A stretch of DNA of 41,993 bases from Planktotalea arctica (GCF_002105285.1 NZ_MUHR01000017.1:1-41993); one strand, 5' to 3'. Counted from the first letter of the stretch, positions 26,488 to 34,980 are shown. A program made the numbers and translations. The notes: generated from the sequence alone by a model not told the origin.

Positions 26488-27351
26488 TTATTCCGCCGCC
26501 AAAGGTACAATGCGCTCGCGCCCGATATCAGCGATCTCTTTCAACACTCCGTTCAGCGAAGATTTCACCGTCTCGAACGCGCTATTGGGCGTCAAAGAGG
26601 CTTCGTTCATATAAATCGAACGATCAATTTCGATCTGAACCGCATGCTGGCTGCGCGAGGGGCGGCCATAGGTCTGGGTGATATAGGCCCCCGCAAAAGG
26701 CGTGTTGCGCGCGACAGTAAAGCCTGCAGCGGTAAATGCCGCTTCGATCTGATCCACGATGATCCCACTGGCAGATGCACCAAAGCGATCCCCGAGCACC
26801 ACGTCGGGGCGGGTTTGATTGCCACGATTGAATCCATCGAGGGCTTCGCGCGGCATGGAGTGAACATCGACCAGAATCGCATGGCCAAACACCTGATGCG
26901 CCTCATTCAATATGCTTGAAAGCTGCGCATGATAGGGGTGCCAGAAATCATTGAGACGTTTGTTCGCCTCTAGCCGGCTCATCTTGCCACGATAAATCGC
27001 GCGGCCATTGGCCACGACGCGCGGTATGACCCCGAGGCCAGAGGCGATCCGCGGGTTATGGCCGTTTCTGCGCACACCCTCAATCAAAGCCGGATCAAGC
27101 TCTTCTACGCTGCGGTTCAAATCGACGAAAGCGCGCGGCACAGTGGCCGCCAACAGCGGCGCGCCGAATTCGGGCGCTCGGTCGATCAGCAGATCAACAA
27201 AGGCATCCTCGGACGAGCGGATCAGCAAATCGCTCAGAACGGAGCGGCGCATGAAGGACCAGGCATATTCGCGGCCACTGTGCGGGGATGCGAATACCAC
27301 GCTAGAACCAAGCGCTTCGGGCCGAAATAATTTGAAGCCTGATCGTGGCAT
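26488..27351 (-). CDS. N-formylglutamate amidohydrolase family protein
   Basis: A 287-residue member of the N-formylglutamate deformylase family. Visible motifs are ASPHSGREYAW with a likely metal-binding His24, AFVDLNRSVEE, DVHSMP and QTRPDVVLGDRFG. In histidine degradation the enzyme releases formate from N-formylglutamate, but no hut genes are nearby, so another formamide or amidated substrate is possible. AGGAG lies before the ATG at 27351. Confidence 0.88.
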   Translation of the reverse strand: MPRSGFKLFRPEALGSSVVFASPHSGREYAWSFMRRSVLSDLLIRSSEDAFVDLLIDRAPEFGAPLLAATVPRAFVDLNRSVEELDPALIEGVRRNGHNPRIASGLGVIPRVVANGRAIYRGKMSRLEANKRLNDFWHPYHAQLSSILNEAHQVFGHAILVDVHSMPREALDGFNRGNQTRPDVVLGDRFGASASGIIVDQIEAAFTAAGFTVARNTPFAGAYITQTYGRPSRSQHAVQIEIDRSIYMNEASLTPNSAFETVKSSLNGVLKEIADIGRERIVPLAAE

Positions 27352-27409
27352 GAATGCTCCTATCCGATAAAACTGATTATAACGCTATTCATCCAATTAC
27401 CAAAAGCCC

Positions 27410-27438
27410 TTGATCCTTGTTCCGACTCCTTTTATAGC
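27410..27438 (+). promoter_or_regulatory. Sigma-70-type promoter of tRNA-Val / rpmJ
   Basis: TTGATC at 27410-27415 and TATAGC at 27433-27438 are separated by 17 bases, a near-ideal housekeeping promoter. It lies about 65 bases before the mature tRNA 5' end, with small hairpins in the leader that may guide processing. It faces away from the divergent N-formylglutamate amidohydrolase gene. Confidence 0.6.
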
Positions 27439-27502
27439 CCGCTTATCGGCGCGAAATTTTGCGCCCCTTTTATTTGGGGTAATGGTTTTTCGTTGGTTTC
27501 AT

Positions 27503-27577
27503 GGGCGATTAGCTCAGTGGTAGAGCACTTCGTTGACATCGAAGGGGTCACAAGTTCGAACCTTGTATCGCCCACCA
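27503..27577 (+). tRNA. tRNA-Val (GAC)
   Basis: The cloverleaf is complete: acceptor GGGCGAT pairs with ATCGCCC, D arm GCTC...GAGC, anticodon stem CTTCG/CGAAG around TTGACAT with anticodon GAC, and T arm ACAAG-TTCGAAC-CTTGT. Discriminator A and an encoded CCA follow at 27574-27577. It probably shares a transcript with rpmJ, 69 bases downstream. Confidence 0.97.
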
Positions 27578-27646
27578 TGAATTTTTTGCCCAATTTCGGG
27601 CGTAACCACCGAGGCGCACGCAGCGCCGCGTAAGAGGAGAAGACCG

Positions 27647-27772
27647 ATGAAGGTTAAAAACTCGCTCCGCTCGCTGAAGTCGCGTCACCGCGACTGCCGT
27701 ATCGTGCGCCGCAAGGGCCGTGTTTATGTGATCAACAAAACACAGCCACGCTTCAAAGCCCGTCAGGGCTAA
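27647..27772 (+). CDS. rpmJ: Ribosomal protein bL36, zinc-free type
   Basis: A 41-residue basic ribosomal protein. It begins [18 protein letters not shown] and ends [11 protein letters not shown], the pattern of the zinc-independent L36 type: the CxxC...C/H zinc ligands of the other type are absent, with one lone cysteine at C17. GAGGAG precedes the ATG. It follows tRNA-Val on the same strand and is closed by a strong terminator, so tRNA and mRNA are likely processed from one precursor. Confidence 0.95.
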   Translation: MKVKNSLRSLKSRHRDCRIVRRKGRVYVINKTQPRFKARQG

Positions 27773-27795
27773 GAGCAATTCGCTTTTAGAATTAC

Positions 27796-27825
27796 AAAAG
27801 GCCGCCTCTTTCGAGGCGGCCTTTT
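27796..27825 (+). terminator. Strong Rho-independent terminator after rpmJ
   Basis: AAAAGGCCGCCTC (27796-27808) and GAGGCGGCCTTTT (27813-27825) form a perfect 13 bp stem with a TTTC loop, and the T-run continues. It begins 24 bases after the rpmJ stop. The A/T symmetry lets it act in both directions. Confidence 0.95.
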
Positions 27826-28128
27826 TGTTTGGGCTTTCAGGCTATTACAAAGAATGGTGAAGCCCGCAGCCAAAGGCCGCCATGGGATCAGGCAAAGACA
27901 GTTAAAGCACGAAGCCTTTTACTTGTTGTGGATTCCGCCGCCGCTGATCTTCGACAGTGACAGCTGGATCCTAGCGTTCGGATTGCATTACGTTTATTGA
28001 ACTCGGCAGGCTGCGACATATTCATATCGCACCACGATAAACACGTCTTGCCGAGCAGTTAGGATTAGCGAGACGTGGATTTTTTCGTTTTAGTCGAAAA
28101 ACGGCGCTCGAATGAAAGGCCTGATTGA
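27826..28128. other. Gene-poor spacer at the left edge of the catabolic locus
   Basis: From the rpmJ stop (27772) to the Lrp-like fragment there are 356 bases without a supportable gene. Apart from the rpmJ terminator and a TTTTTCG/CGAAAAA inverted repeat at 28081-28101, I see no structure. A short open stretch (27961-28062) reads QLDPSVRIALRLLNSAGCD and onward, which may be a remnant of a protein gene, but I recognise no family. Confidence 0.4.
28081..28101. promoter_or_regulatory. AT-rich inverted repeat upstream of the Lrp-like fragment
   Basis: TTTTTCG (28081-28087) and CGAAAAA (28095-28101) form perfect 7-base arms with a 7-base spacer, 28 bases before the start of the truncated Lrp/AsnC gene. 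Lrp-family regulators bind AT-rich palindromes and often autoregulate, so this may be the relic of its operator. Confidence 0.35.
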
Positions 28129-28290
28129 ATGAAGAAACTTGCCCTTGATGCAGCAGACATCCGCATTCTCAGCGCGCTTCAGCAGCATGGGCAATTGAGC
28201 AAGGCCAAGCTAGCCGAAATTAGCGGTCTTTCCGCGACACCATGCTGGGCCCGACTATCCAGATTGAAAGCTGGCACTCAAAAGGAATAA
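28129..28290 (+). pseudogene. Truncated Lrp/AsnC-family regulator (helix-turn-helix only)
   Basis: The 53-residue open frame starts MKKLALDAADIRILSALQQ and contains the full Lrp helix-turn-helix ending SATPCWARLSRLKAG, after which a normal protein would continue (AGLI...) into the ligand-binding RAM domain of about 90 residues. Here it reads TQKE and stops. The fragment most resembles the DoeX-type regulators linked to ectoine use. The C-terminus appears to have been removed by a deletion whose junction lies just before an AAGGA ribosome site for the next open frame. Function as a bare HTH is possible but unlikely. Confidence 0.7.
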
Positions 28291-28294
28291 CCCC

Positions 28295-28557
28295 GTGACC
28301 ACATCTGACATCCTGCTGCGCGATTTGGACGTGAAAAATGTATCGCGGCGCAATGCCTGTTCCGAGGCGATGCTGACGGAACTGGATGCCGCCTTTGTAG
28401 ACGCAGGAGTCGACATAAAGGTGCGTATTATTGTTCTGGCAGCCAATGGTCCTTTCTTTTGTGCAGGTCATGACCTTAAGACGTTAACCGCCGCCCATTC
28501 GAACGAGGATGGTGGCAAAGTCTACTTTGCAAATGTGATGGTGATGTGCGCAGCCGC
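28295..28557 (+). pseudogene. Truncated enoyl-CoA hydratase/isomerase gene
   Basis: GTG 28295, with AAGGA upstream, opens a frame with crotonase-family sequence: MTTSDILLRDLD, SEAMLTELDAAFVDAG, VRIIVLAANGPFFCAGHDLK (the oxyanion-hole strand) and GGKVYFANVMVMCAA. Between DLD and SEAM the usual ILTLNRP strand is replaced by a shorter KNVSRRNAC. After about 28557 the similarity ends and the open frame runs on to 28807 through sequence antisense to the FAH gene. About 170 C-terminal residues are absent, so it is a relic. Confidence 0.7.
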
Positions 28558-28614
28558 GACCAAGCCAAAGAGATCGCGCAAAAGGCAAACGCAGATCAAA
28601 TGGCTCCGGCTTAA
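28558..28614 (+). pseudogene. Orphan C-terminal tail of an unidentified gene
   Basis: In a frame different from the hydratase remnant, 28558-28614 reads DQAKEIAQKANADQMAPA and stops at TAA, directly followed by a proper terminator. It looks like the last codons of a lost protein, joined to the hydratase fragment by a deletion. The parent family is not identifiable from 18 residues. Confidence 0.4.
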
Positions 28615-28630
28615 TGCGCCGGAGCTTTTT
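28603..28630 (+). terminator. Rho-independent terminator of the decayed region
   Basis: GCTCCGGC (28603-28610) pairs with GCCGGAGC (28618-28625), with a 7-base loop, followed by TTTTT at 28626-28630. The T-run is on the rightward side, so it served the decayed rightward genes. It lies 9 bases beyond the stop of the convergent FAH hydrolase and may stop that transcript too. Confidence 0.85.
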
Positions 28631-28638
28631 GTGTCCTG

Positions 28639-29493
28639 TCAGGCTGGCAAAACCTTTGATTTCTGCTCGCCCAAACCGGCAATTCCCAAGGTCACAACCT
28701 CGCCGCCATGCAGATATTGCTGCGGTGACTGGCCCATACCCACACCGGGAGGTGTTCCGGTTGAAATCACATCGCCCGCCTGCAGGCTCATGAACTGGCT
28801 GCAATAGGAAACGAGGTGGGGAATCTTGAAGATCAGCGTCGAAGTTGAACCGGTCTGCATCCGCTTGCCATCCACATCCAGCCACATATCCAAGTCATCC
28901 ATGTCTGCGATCTCATCAAGTGTCACAAGCCAAGGTCCAGTTGGCCCAAAGGTGTCGCAGCCTTTGCCCTTATCCCACGTTCCCGCACGGTTAAGCTGAA
29001 AATCACGCTCTGACACATCATTGATCACACAAAAACCAGCGACATGATCCATCGCGTTGGCCTCGTCGATATAGGACCCCGGTTCACCAATAACGACGCC
29101 CAGTTCGACCTCCCAATCCGTTTTGACCGAGCCGCGTGGGACTTGAATATCATCATTCGGGCCGACCACGGCAGAGGTCCATTTGTTAAAGATGATGGGC
29201 TCTTCAGGGATCGGCATGCCCGCCTCTTCGGCGTGATCAGCGTAGTTCAGGCCAATGCAAACGAATTTGCCGATACTCCCGACACAAGCGCCCAGGCGCA
29301 GATCGTCTTGGGGTGTTCCGTCAACCAGTGGCAGCGTTTCCGGATCAAGCGCGTGCAGGGCTTTCAGGCCAGAGGGGCGTAATGTACCGCCAGAAATGTC
29401 CGGCACGACGCCCGACAAATCCCGCACGCGGCCCGATGCGTCCAGAAGTCCGGGTTTTTCTGCGCCTGGTGCGCCATAGCGGAGAAGTTTCAT
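28639..29493 (-). CDS. Fumarylacetoacetate-hydrolase-family protein, probable 2,4-diketo-3-deoxy-acid hydrolase
   Basis: A 284-residue FAH-fold enzyme. Visible are the metal and substrate loop VCIGLNYADHAEEAG, PIIFNKWTSAVVGPND, the KTDWEVELGVVIGE motif with metal-binding Glu residues, and GDVISTGTPPGVG. This subgroup hydrolyses 2,4-diketo-3-deoxy-L-fuconate or -rhamnonate to pyruvate plus L-lactate; ureidoglycolate lyase-like enzymes are the main alternative. AGAGGA precedes the ATG. It is the last gene of the leftward operon, 97 bases after the ATPase gene. The KDF-dehydrogenase-like SDR in the other operon would make its substrate. Confidence 0.82.
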   Translation of the reverse strand: MKLLRYGAPGAEKPGLLDASGRVRDLSGVVPDISGGTLRPSGLKALHALDPETLPLVDGTPQDDLRLGACVGSIGKFVCIGLNYADHAEEAGMPIPEEPIIFNKWTSAVVGPNDDIQVPRGSVKTDWEVELGVVIGEPGSYIDEANAMDHVAGFCVINDVSERDFQLNRAGTWDKGKGCDTFGPTGPWLVTLDEIADMDDLDMWLDVDGKRMQTGSTSTLIFKIPHLVSYCSQFMSLQAGDVISTGTPPGVGMGQSPQQYLHGGEVVTLGIAGLGEQKSKVLPA

Positions 29494-29590
29494 TTCATGT
29501 CCTCTTGTTTAGTAGAAAATTTGGTTTCTTCACGCTGTGCCGCTCACAGGTTAGGGCCATGTCTGCCAGTACAGAAAAGCCAAGTACACC

Positions 29591-31105
29591 TCAGGCGACC
29601 TTATCCGTGGCAGTGATTCCCGAAATAGCCTGAATAAGGCTCTCCTCGGTGACCTCTTGCGAGGCGAACGTTCGCATAACCTTACCTGAGAACATCGCGA
29701 CGATCCGGTCGCTGACGTGCAGTACTTCGGGCATCTCGGAGCTAACCACGATGACAGCATAGCCTTGTGCAGCCAATTCACGGATCAGGTTGTGAATCTC
29801 GGATTTTGATCCCACGTCGATGCCGCGTGTCGGCTCATCCACCATCAGCACTTTGGGATGCATCGACAACCATTTGCCAATAACGATCTTTTGCTGATTG
29901 CCGCCAGACAGATTGCCTACCGTCTGCTTCCAGCCCGGCGTGCGAATATCGAGCTTGTCTTTGTATTTATCAAAAATCTCTGTCTCGGCTCCGGTCGCGA
30001 CAAAGGGGCCGGATGACAAATCACCCACTTGCGGCAGGGTCATGTTATCACGGCAATTCATGCCCAGTACCAAGCCTTGGCCCTTCCTGTCCTCGGGCAC
30101 CAATGAAATACCCTTGCTGATTGCATCGGCGGGGGAAGACACGTGCACTTCTTCACCATCTAACAGAATTGTTCCGGCACTGGGGTTCCGCAATCCAAAC
30201 AATGTCTCAACGATCTCGGTGCGCCCCGCCCCGACTAGACCGTAAAAGCCCAAAACCTCACCACGGCGGACCTCAAAACTAACGTCTTTGAATAAGTCTC
30301 CACAAGAAAGGCCGCGCACTTCTAGGGCTACATTGCCCATCTCGTGATGGCTTGCATTGCGCGACAGATCGAGCGCGCGGCCGATCATCAACTGCGTGAC
30401 CTCTTCTTCGTTGGTGTTGCGGGTCTCAAGGGTGCCACGGTAGGATCCGTCCCGCAGAACGCTAATCCGGTCGGTGATCTTGAAAATCTCTTCCATCCGG
30501 TGAGAAATATAAATGATTCCAACACCCTGGCTTTTTAAGTCGGAGATGACATCAAACAGCACGACTTTCTCGGCGTCGGTCAGGGATGCTGTGGGTTCAT
30601 CAAAAATGACCGCCTTTGCGTCCACGGTAAGCGCACGGGCGATCTCGACCATCTGCTGATTGGCAATCGACAGATCACCAACAATCGTTTTGGCGCTGAA
30701 CCCCACCTTCAGTTTTTCAAGGATCGCATCGGTTTGCGTATAAAGCTTGGCCCAATCCACCCGCCCGAAGGAAAGTTGCGGTAACTCGCCCAGATAGATG
30801 TTCTCTGCGACACTCAGTTCTTCCGCGAGGCTGAGTTCCTGATGAATAAACACAATGCCCTTTGATTTCGCCTGTAAGGGCGAGGTCATGACGGTTGGCA
30901 TTTCCGCTACGATGATCTGGCCTTCTTCGGGCTGATAGATGCCGCCCAAAACTTTCATCAACGTTGATTTTCCAGCGCCGTTTTCCCCCATCAGGGCGTG
31001 GACTTCACCGGGCATCACCGACAAGGAAACACCATCAAGCGCGCGAACGCCGGGGAAGGTTTTGACGATCCCTTCAAGGCGCAAGGCGGGTGGCTGTCCA
31101 GTCAT
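29591..31105 (-). CDS. CUT2-family sugar ABC importer ATPase (RbsA/MglA-like)
   Basis: A 504-residue protein made of two fused nucleotide-binding domains. The first has a full Walker A (GENGAGKST, 40-48) and Walker B (AVIFDEPTASL); the second has the degenerate GLVGAGRTE Walker A normal in CUT2 ATPases and signature LSGGNQQK with VLMVDEPTRGID. It energises import with the two permeases and the binding protein encoded upstream. AGGAG lies before the ATG, which overlaps the permease stop (ATGA). Confidence 0.95.
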   Translation of the reverse strand: MTGQPPALRLEGIVKTFPGVRALDGVSLSVMPGEVHALMGENGAGKSTLMKVLGGIYQPEEGQIIVAEMPTVMTSPLQAKSKGIVFIHQELSLAEELSVAENIYLGELPQLSFGRVDWAKLYTQTDAILEKLKVGFSAKTIVGDLSIANQQMVEIARALTVDAKAVIFDEPTASLTDAEKVVLFDVISDLKSQGVGIIYISHRMEEIFKITDRISVLRDGSYRGTLETRNTNEEEVTQLMIGRALDLSRNASHHEMGNVALEVRGLSCGDLFKDVSFEVRRGEVLGFYGLVGAGRTEIVETLFGLRNPSAGTILLDGEEVHVSSPADAISKGISLVPEDRKGQGLVLGMNCRDNMTLPQVGDLSSGPFVATGAETEIFDKYKDKLDIRTPGWKQTVGNLSGGNQQKIVIGKWLSMHPKVLMVDEPTRGIDVGSKSEIHNLIRELAAQGYAVIVVSSEMPEVLHVSDRIVAMFSGKVMRTFASQEVTEESLIQAISGITATDKVA

Positions 31106-32103
31106 ATCTTCAACTCCTCTTTGCCCTTGGCGTTCAACTGGCGGTCTAGGAACAGAACCGCGATCAGGATCAGGCCAATCACAAGGTTGACGGTCGATGT
31201 ATCAGCACCGATGTGACCCAAGCCCTTGCGCAACAACTGAATTGCCAGAACGCCGCCCAATGTGGATACGATAGACCCTGCCCCACCGGTCAATTTAGTG
31301 CCGCCCAGAACTACGGCCGTAATGACCCAAAGCTCGTAGAGTTGGCCGTCATTGGGATTGACCGACCCGGATTCAGAATAAAATACCACCGCCGACAAGG
31401 CCGCCAGAAAGCCGATGATCATGAAATTGATCAACATGTGCGGACCAACCTTGATGCCTGCATTTACCGCCGCCTCGCGGTTGTTCCCGATGGCATAGGC
31501 GTTGCGCCCGTGCACCGTGCGCGTCATCACGTACCAGATGATCAGTGTCACCACCGCCAGAAACCAAGTCGCTGTGTGAAAACCCAGAAATTGCGCCTCA
31601 GCGAAGTCTACCAAGGTCCAGTTCAGGCTAGAGGTTGGGTTTTCGCCATTGTACATGAACACCAGTCCGCGAAAGCCCAGCATGGACCCTAGCGTTACGA
31701 TGAAAGCGTCAACACCGGTTTTCCAGACGATCAACCCGTTGATCGCACCCAAGACGACACCCGTCAGTAATGCCAGAGCCCAAGACACAGGGATCACCCA
31801 ATCGCCCAAGCCTGCAAAGACAGCCCACGTCATACTGTCGAGCAGTATCACCGCCGACAGCGCAAAAGTGGCACCGACGCTCAGGTCGATATTCCCGTTC
31901 ACCATGATGATCGTCATGCCCATGGCGATAATGCCGATGGGGGCCGATTGCTTGAGCAAAAGTAGCATATTATCGACATCCATGAAGGCCTTGTCTGACA
32001 ACGACATGAATTCACCCGCCACGCTGAAGAAAATCAATTCAAGGACGATAAAGCCCCAGATCGCGCCGTTCTTGAGAAATTTGGACAGTTTTCCAGCTTC
32101 CAT
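31102..32103 (-). CDS. CUT2-family sugar ABC permease
   Basis: A 333-residue RbsC-type permease with about eight to ten helices. The conserved region NIDLSVGATFALSAV (transmembrane loop) and VLGGTKLTGGAGSIVSTLGG mark the BPD_transp_2 family. AGGGAG precedes the start. It is the second of two permease genes, so the transporter channel is probably a heterodimer. The stop overlaps the ATPase start. Confidence 0.93.
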   Translation of the reverse strand: MEAGKLSKFLKNGAIWGFIVLELIFFSVAGEFMSLSDKAFMDVDNMLLLLKQSAPIGIIAMGMTIIMVNGNIDLSVGATFALSAVILLDSMTWAVFAGLGDWVIPVSWALALLTGVVLGAINGLIVWKTGVDAFIVTLGSMLGFRGLVFMYNGENPTSSLNWTLVDFAEAQFLGFHTATWFLAVVTLIIWYVMTRTVHGRNAYAIGNNREAAVNAGIKVGPHMLINFMIIGFLAALSAVVFYSESGSVNPNDGQLYELWVITAVVLGGTKLTGGAGSIVSTLGGVLAIQLLRKGLGHIGADTSTVNLVIGLILIAVLFLDRQLNAKGKEELKI

Positions 32104-32115
32104 TTTTCCGCTCCC

Positions 32116-33090
32116 TTACGCGATATTTGACCAAAGCTTGCCGCGTTTGGCTGCAATATCGAGCCAGACCGCAAGAATAATGATTACCCATGTCACGACG
32201 AACTGGACATAGAACTGAAGACCGACCAGCAGCAAACCGTTCTGGATAAAACCAAGGATCAGCACCCCGATCACAGTTTTGAAGATGGTTCCGGACCCGC
32301 CGAGCAAGGACGCACCGCCCAAGATTACGGCGGCAAGAACATCAAGCTCAAGCCCTTGTCCGACGGTGTTTTGCGATCCCAACGAGCGGCTCGCCTGAAT
32401 AAGCCCGGCTACGGCAACACAGAAGGCGGACATCACATAGCACAAGAAGACTACGCGTGCGCGCTTGATCCCCGAAAAGGTCGCAGCAGTCCCGTTTCCA
32501 CCTACGGCATAAACTGTGCGTCCGAAGGGCGTCTTTGCCAAGATGATGCCCAACAGCGCCGCCAAGAGTACAAAAATCAGAATGGGTACAGGAATTCCCA
32601 GAGCAGATCCTTGGCCAAATACGGCGAACCAAGTACCTTCTTTATCAACGATATCCATGTTCTGACCACCCGAATAGGTCAGGGTCAGGCCATGAATTGC
32701 CGACAACATGCCCAAGGTCACAATCAGAGAATTCAGCTTAAGGTATCCAACCAAAAATCCGATGAACGCACCAAGACACAGGGTCATTGCAAACATCGCA
32801 GGAATAGCAAGCGCCGGACCGATCTTGTCGTGCAGATCAAGCACCACAATGGTAGAGAACGACATCATCGACCCGACAGACAAGTCGAGGTTGCCGCTAA
32901 TGACAACAAAAGTCACGCCAAGCGCCATAACCCCTAGAATGGCCGACGAACGCACCACACCCATAACATTGTCAGGGCTCAAAAAGCGTTCGTTTGCCAA
33001 AGTAAAGCCGATGATGAACACCGCAAAAGCAATCAAAATGCCTTGCCGTGCCAAAAACCGTCCGATGTCTGCTTTCGACATGCTCGCCAT
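32116..33090 (-). CDS. CUT2-family sugar ABC permease
   Basis: A 324-residue RbsC-type permease: NLDLSVGSMMSFSTIV and VILGGASLLGGSGTIFKTVIG match the family. ATG 33090 is chosen because GGGAGGG lies directly upstream; the longer frame to 33132 is unsupported. The 12-base gap to the next permease indicates one operon. Its partner on the 3' side shares the same fold but differs in sequence. Confidence 0.92.
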   Translation of the reverse strand: MASMSKADIGRFLARQGILIAFAVFIIGFTLANERFLSPDNVMGVVRSSAILGVMALGVTFVVISGNLDLSVGSMMSFSTIVVLDLHDKIGPALAIPAMFAMTLCLGAFIGFLVGYLKLNSLIVTLGMLSAIHGLTLTYSGGQNMDIVDKEGTWFAVFGQGSALGIPVPILIFVLLAALLGIILAKTPFGRTVYAVGGNGTAATFSGIKRARVVFLCYVMSAFCVAVAGLIQASRSLGSQNTVGQGLELDVLAAVILGGASLLGGSGTIFKTVIGVLILGFIQNGLLLVGLQFYVQFVVTWVIIILAVWLDIAAKRGKLWSNIA

Positions 33091-33136
33091 ATTTCCCTCC
33101 CATGGGCCAAAGGCCCGGCCATTGTTGGCCATTTCG

Positions 33137-33934
33137 TCAGACCAATGTCATCCCACCATCGATCATGACGATTTGTCCGGTCATGTAATCACTATCTTTG
33201 GACGCCAAATACGTCGTTGTTCCTGTGATATCTTCCGTCTTTGCAACGCGCCCCCGCAGGATTTCCGATGAGAATTCCTCCATCGCCTGTCCTGGCCGGT
33301 CGGCGGCACCAATCTCCATCAAGTCCTGATCAACTTGTTCCCACATCTCGGTGGCCACCACACCGGGCGCAAAGCCTGTGACGGTAATGTTATGCTTTGC
33401 CAAATCGCGTGCACCCGATTGGGTTAACGCCACGACGGCGAATTTACTGGCACAATACGGGGCAACATTGTCAAACCCCTGACGGCTGGCGATGGATGCC
33501 GTGTTGATGATTTTGCCACCAGTGCCCTGGGCAATCATTTGATGGGCCGCTTCTTGCATGCCAATCATGCAGCCCAATCCATTGACCCCCATGATAAAGT
33601 TCCAGTTATCTTCGGTCACTTCAAGAAAGTTCATCGGGCGGTTCACGCCAGCATTGTTGAATTTCACATCAAGCTTACCAAAGACCCGAACCACATGCGC
33701 GATCATCGCTTTGACTGACAAGCGGTCCGTTACATCGACCTGCGCGTAGGTGACCTTGCAGCCATGCTGCGTCGCTCTGTCAATATTTGCATCCGCAACT
33801 TGTGCAACCTTATCGCCATTGATGTCTGCAAAACATACGTCAGCACCTTCAACCAATAGTGCCTCGGCAATTGCGCGCCCGATACCTTGCGCCGCACCTG
33901 TCACAATACATGACCTACCAGTCACACGCCCCAT
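33137..33934 (-). CDS. Short-chain dehydrogenase/reductase, sorbitol-dehydrogenase-like
   Basis: A 265-residue classical SDR. The nucleotide loop is GAAQGIG (13-19), D36 after the second strand suggests NAD preference, the NNAG motif follows, and the catalytic residues are S147, Y160 and K164 (PYCASKFAV). The C-terminal part (WEQVDQDLMEIG...DYMTGQIVMIDGG) closely parallels the rightward SDR at 37057, so the two are paralogues with probably related substrates. It lies between the binding-protein gene and the permeases, an unusual slot for an enzyme. Confidence 0.88.
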   Translation of the reverse strand: MGRVTGRSCIVTGAAQGIGRAIAEALLVEGADVCFADINGDKVAQVADANIDRATQHGCKVTYAQVDVTDRLSVKAMIAHVVRVFGKLDVKFNNAGVNRPMNFLEVTEDNWNFIMGVNGLGCMIGMQEAAHQMIAQGTGGKIINTASIASRQGFDNVAPYCASKFAVVALTQSGARDLAKHNITVTGFAPGVVATEMWEQVDQDLMEIGAADRPGQAMEEFSSEILRGRVAKTEDITGTTTYLASKDSDYMTGQIVMIDGGMTLV

Positions 33935-33976
33935 GACGCGTCCCCCCGTAAAACGTTAATGAGTGTAGAATTGGAA

Positions 33977-33996
33977 CGGGGCGCCGAAACGCCCCG
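33977..33996 (-). terminator. GC hairpin between the binding-protein and SDR genes
   Basis: CGGGGCG (33977-33983) and CGCCCCG (33990-33996) form a 7 bp stem with a 6-base loop, 16-35 bases past the binding-protein stop on the leftward transcript. There is no T-tract. Such hairpins commonly protect the 3' end of the binding-protein message and lower downstream expression, so it may be an attenuating/stabilising element rather than a true terminator. Confidence 0.5.
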
Positions 33997-34011
33997 CAAC
34001 ATGGGGGGTAT

Positions 34012-34980
34012 TTAGAACACAGGCTTTGTGAACTCCGCCTGGTTATCTTGCGTGATCTTTGGTGTGTCGAAGTAGTTGAGGAACGGAAGCTCTTTACCGC
34101 CAATCAGATCAATTGCGGACTGAAGCGCTGCTTCTGCGTCATCAACGGGCGACTGATAGATCGAACCCCAGTATTCGCCGCGCTCCATGGCCTCATAACC
34201 AACTGCGAAGTTGGTTGCGCCGACGAAGGTGATCCCTTCGGCACGGTCTGCCGCAAGTGCAGCGTTCAGGGCGCCAACACCCATGTTATCATCGCCAGCA
34301 TAGACACCGTCGATGTCGTCATACTTCACAAGAAACGCTTCCATAACCTGCTGGGATTTTTCACGGTTCCAGTCGCCGGGCTGTGTCTCAACCAGCGTGA
34401 CGTTCGGGCACACTTGTGGCAAACGATCGTCGAAGCCTTGTTGGCGCTCAATGGCGGTCGTGTAGCCAGGCTGGCCAGAAATCTGCACAACGCGCGCTTC
34501 GTTTTCGATTCCGAGGTCCTTGAACCGATCACACATGATTTCAGCGGAACGCGACCCTTGCGTGACGTTGTCGGGGCCAGAGAAGGTTGCGACGAATTCG
34601 AAACCGGCTTCGGCGATATTGGAGTTCGTTACAACAACCGGAATGCCAGCAGAATGCGCCTTGCGCACAGCTGGGATCACCGCTTCACCGTTTGTCGGCC
34701 AGATAATAATGGCATCAACTTCCTGCTGGATCAGGTCTTCCATCTGAGCGATCTGGCGGGCGACATCGCCACCGGCATCAAGGACGACGACTTCGACACG
34801 CTCATTTGCTTCAGCTGCTGCGATGAACGATTTTTCATATGTTGTCTGGTAGCTATCGACGCCGACGTTGTTCTGGGTGATGCCAATGCGCATTGGGCTG
34901 TGGCTATCCGCGTAAGCTACACCAGCGATAGTCAGTGCTGTCGTTGCAGCAGTTGCAGTCAGGATTGTGCGTAGTTTCAT
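34012..34980 (-). CDS. Periplasmic sugar-binding protein of the CUT2 ABC importer
   Basis: A 322-residue periplasmic-binding-protein-I-fold protein. The signal peptide is about 1-24 (MKLRTILTATAATTALTIAG and onward, AYA). The fold pattern is clear: RIGITQNNVGVDSYQTTYEKSF, DAIIIWPTNGEAVIPAV, GIPVVVTNSNI, and DGVYAGDDNMGVGALNAA. Ligand identity is not readable. ATG 34980 has GGAGGAG upstream; TTG 34995 is rejected. It is the first gene of the leftward operon, separated from the divergent regulator gene by the control region. Confidence 0.93.
   Translation of the reverse strand: MKLRTILTATAATTALTIAGVAYADSHSPMRIGITQNNVGVDSYQTTYEKSFIAAAEANERVEVVVLDAGGDVARQIAQMEDLIQQEVDAIIIWPTNGEAVIPAVRKAHSAGIPVVVTNSNIAEAGFEFVATFSGPDNVTQGSRSAEIMCDRFKDLGIENEARVVQISGQPGYTTAIERQQGFDDRLPQVCPNVTLVETQPGDWNREKSQQVMEAFLVKYDDIDGVYAGDDNMGVGALNAALAADRAEGITFVGATNFAVGYEAMERGEYWGSIYQSPVDDAEAALQSAIDLIGGKELPFLNYFDTPKITQDNQAEFTKPVF

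Noticed and set aside
27503-27577. Integration site of a genomic island at tRNA-Val
   Set aside because: No integrase gene, and no second copy of the tRNA 3' end is visible to the right; the tRNA is followed by an intact rpmJ unit.
28295-28807. A complete 170-residue protein from GTG 28295
   Set aside because: Only the first part resembles enoyl-CoA hydratase; beyond about 28557 the frame crosses a terminator and runs antisense through the end of the FAH gene.
34048-34974. 308-codon open frame antisense to the binding-protein gene
   Set aside because: Cys- and Arg-rich composition without motifs; it mirrors the codon pattern of the real gene on the other strand.
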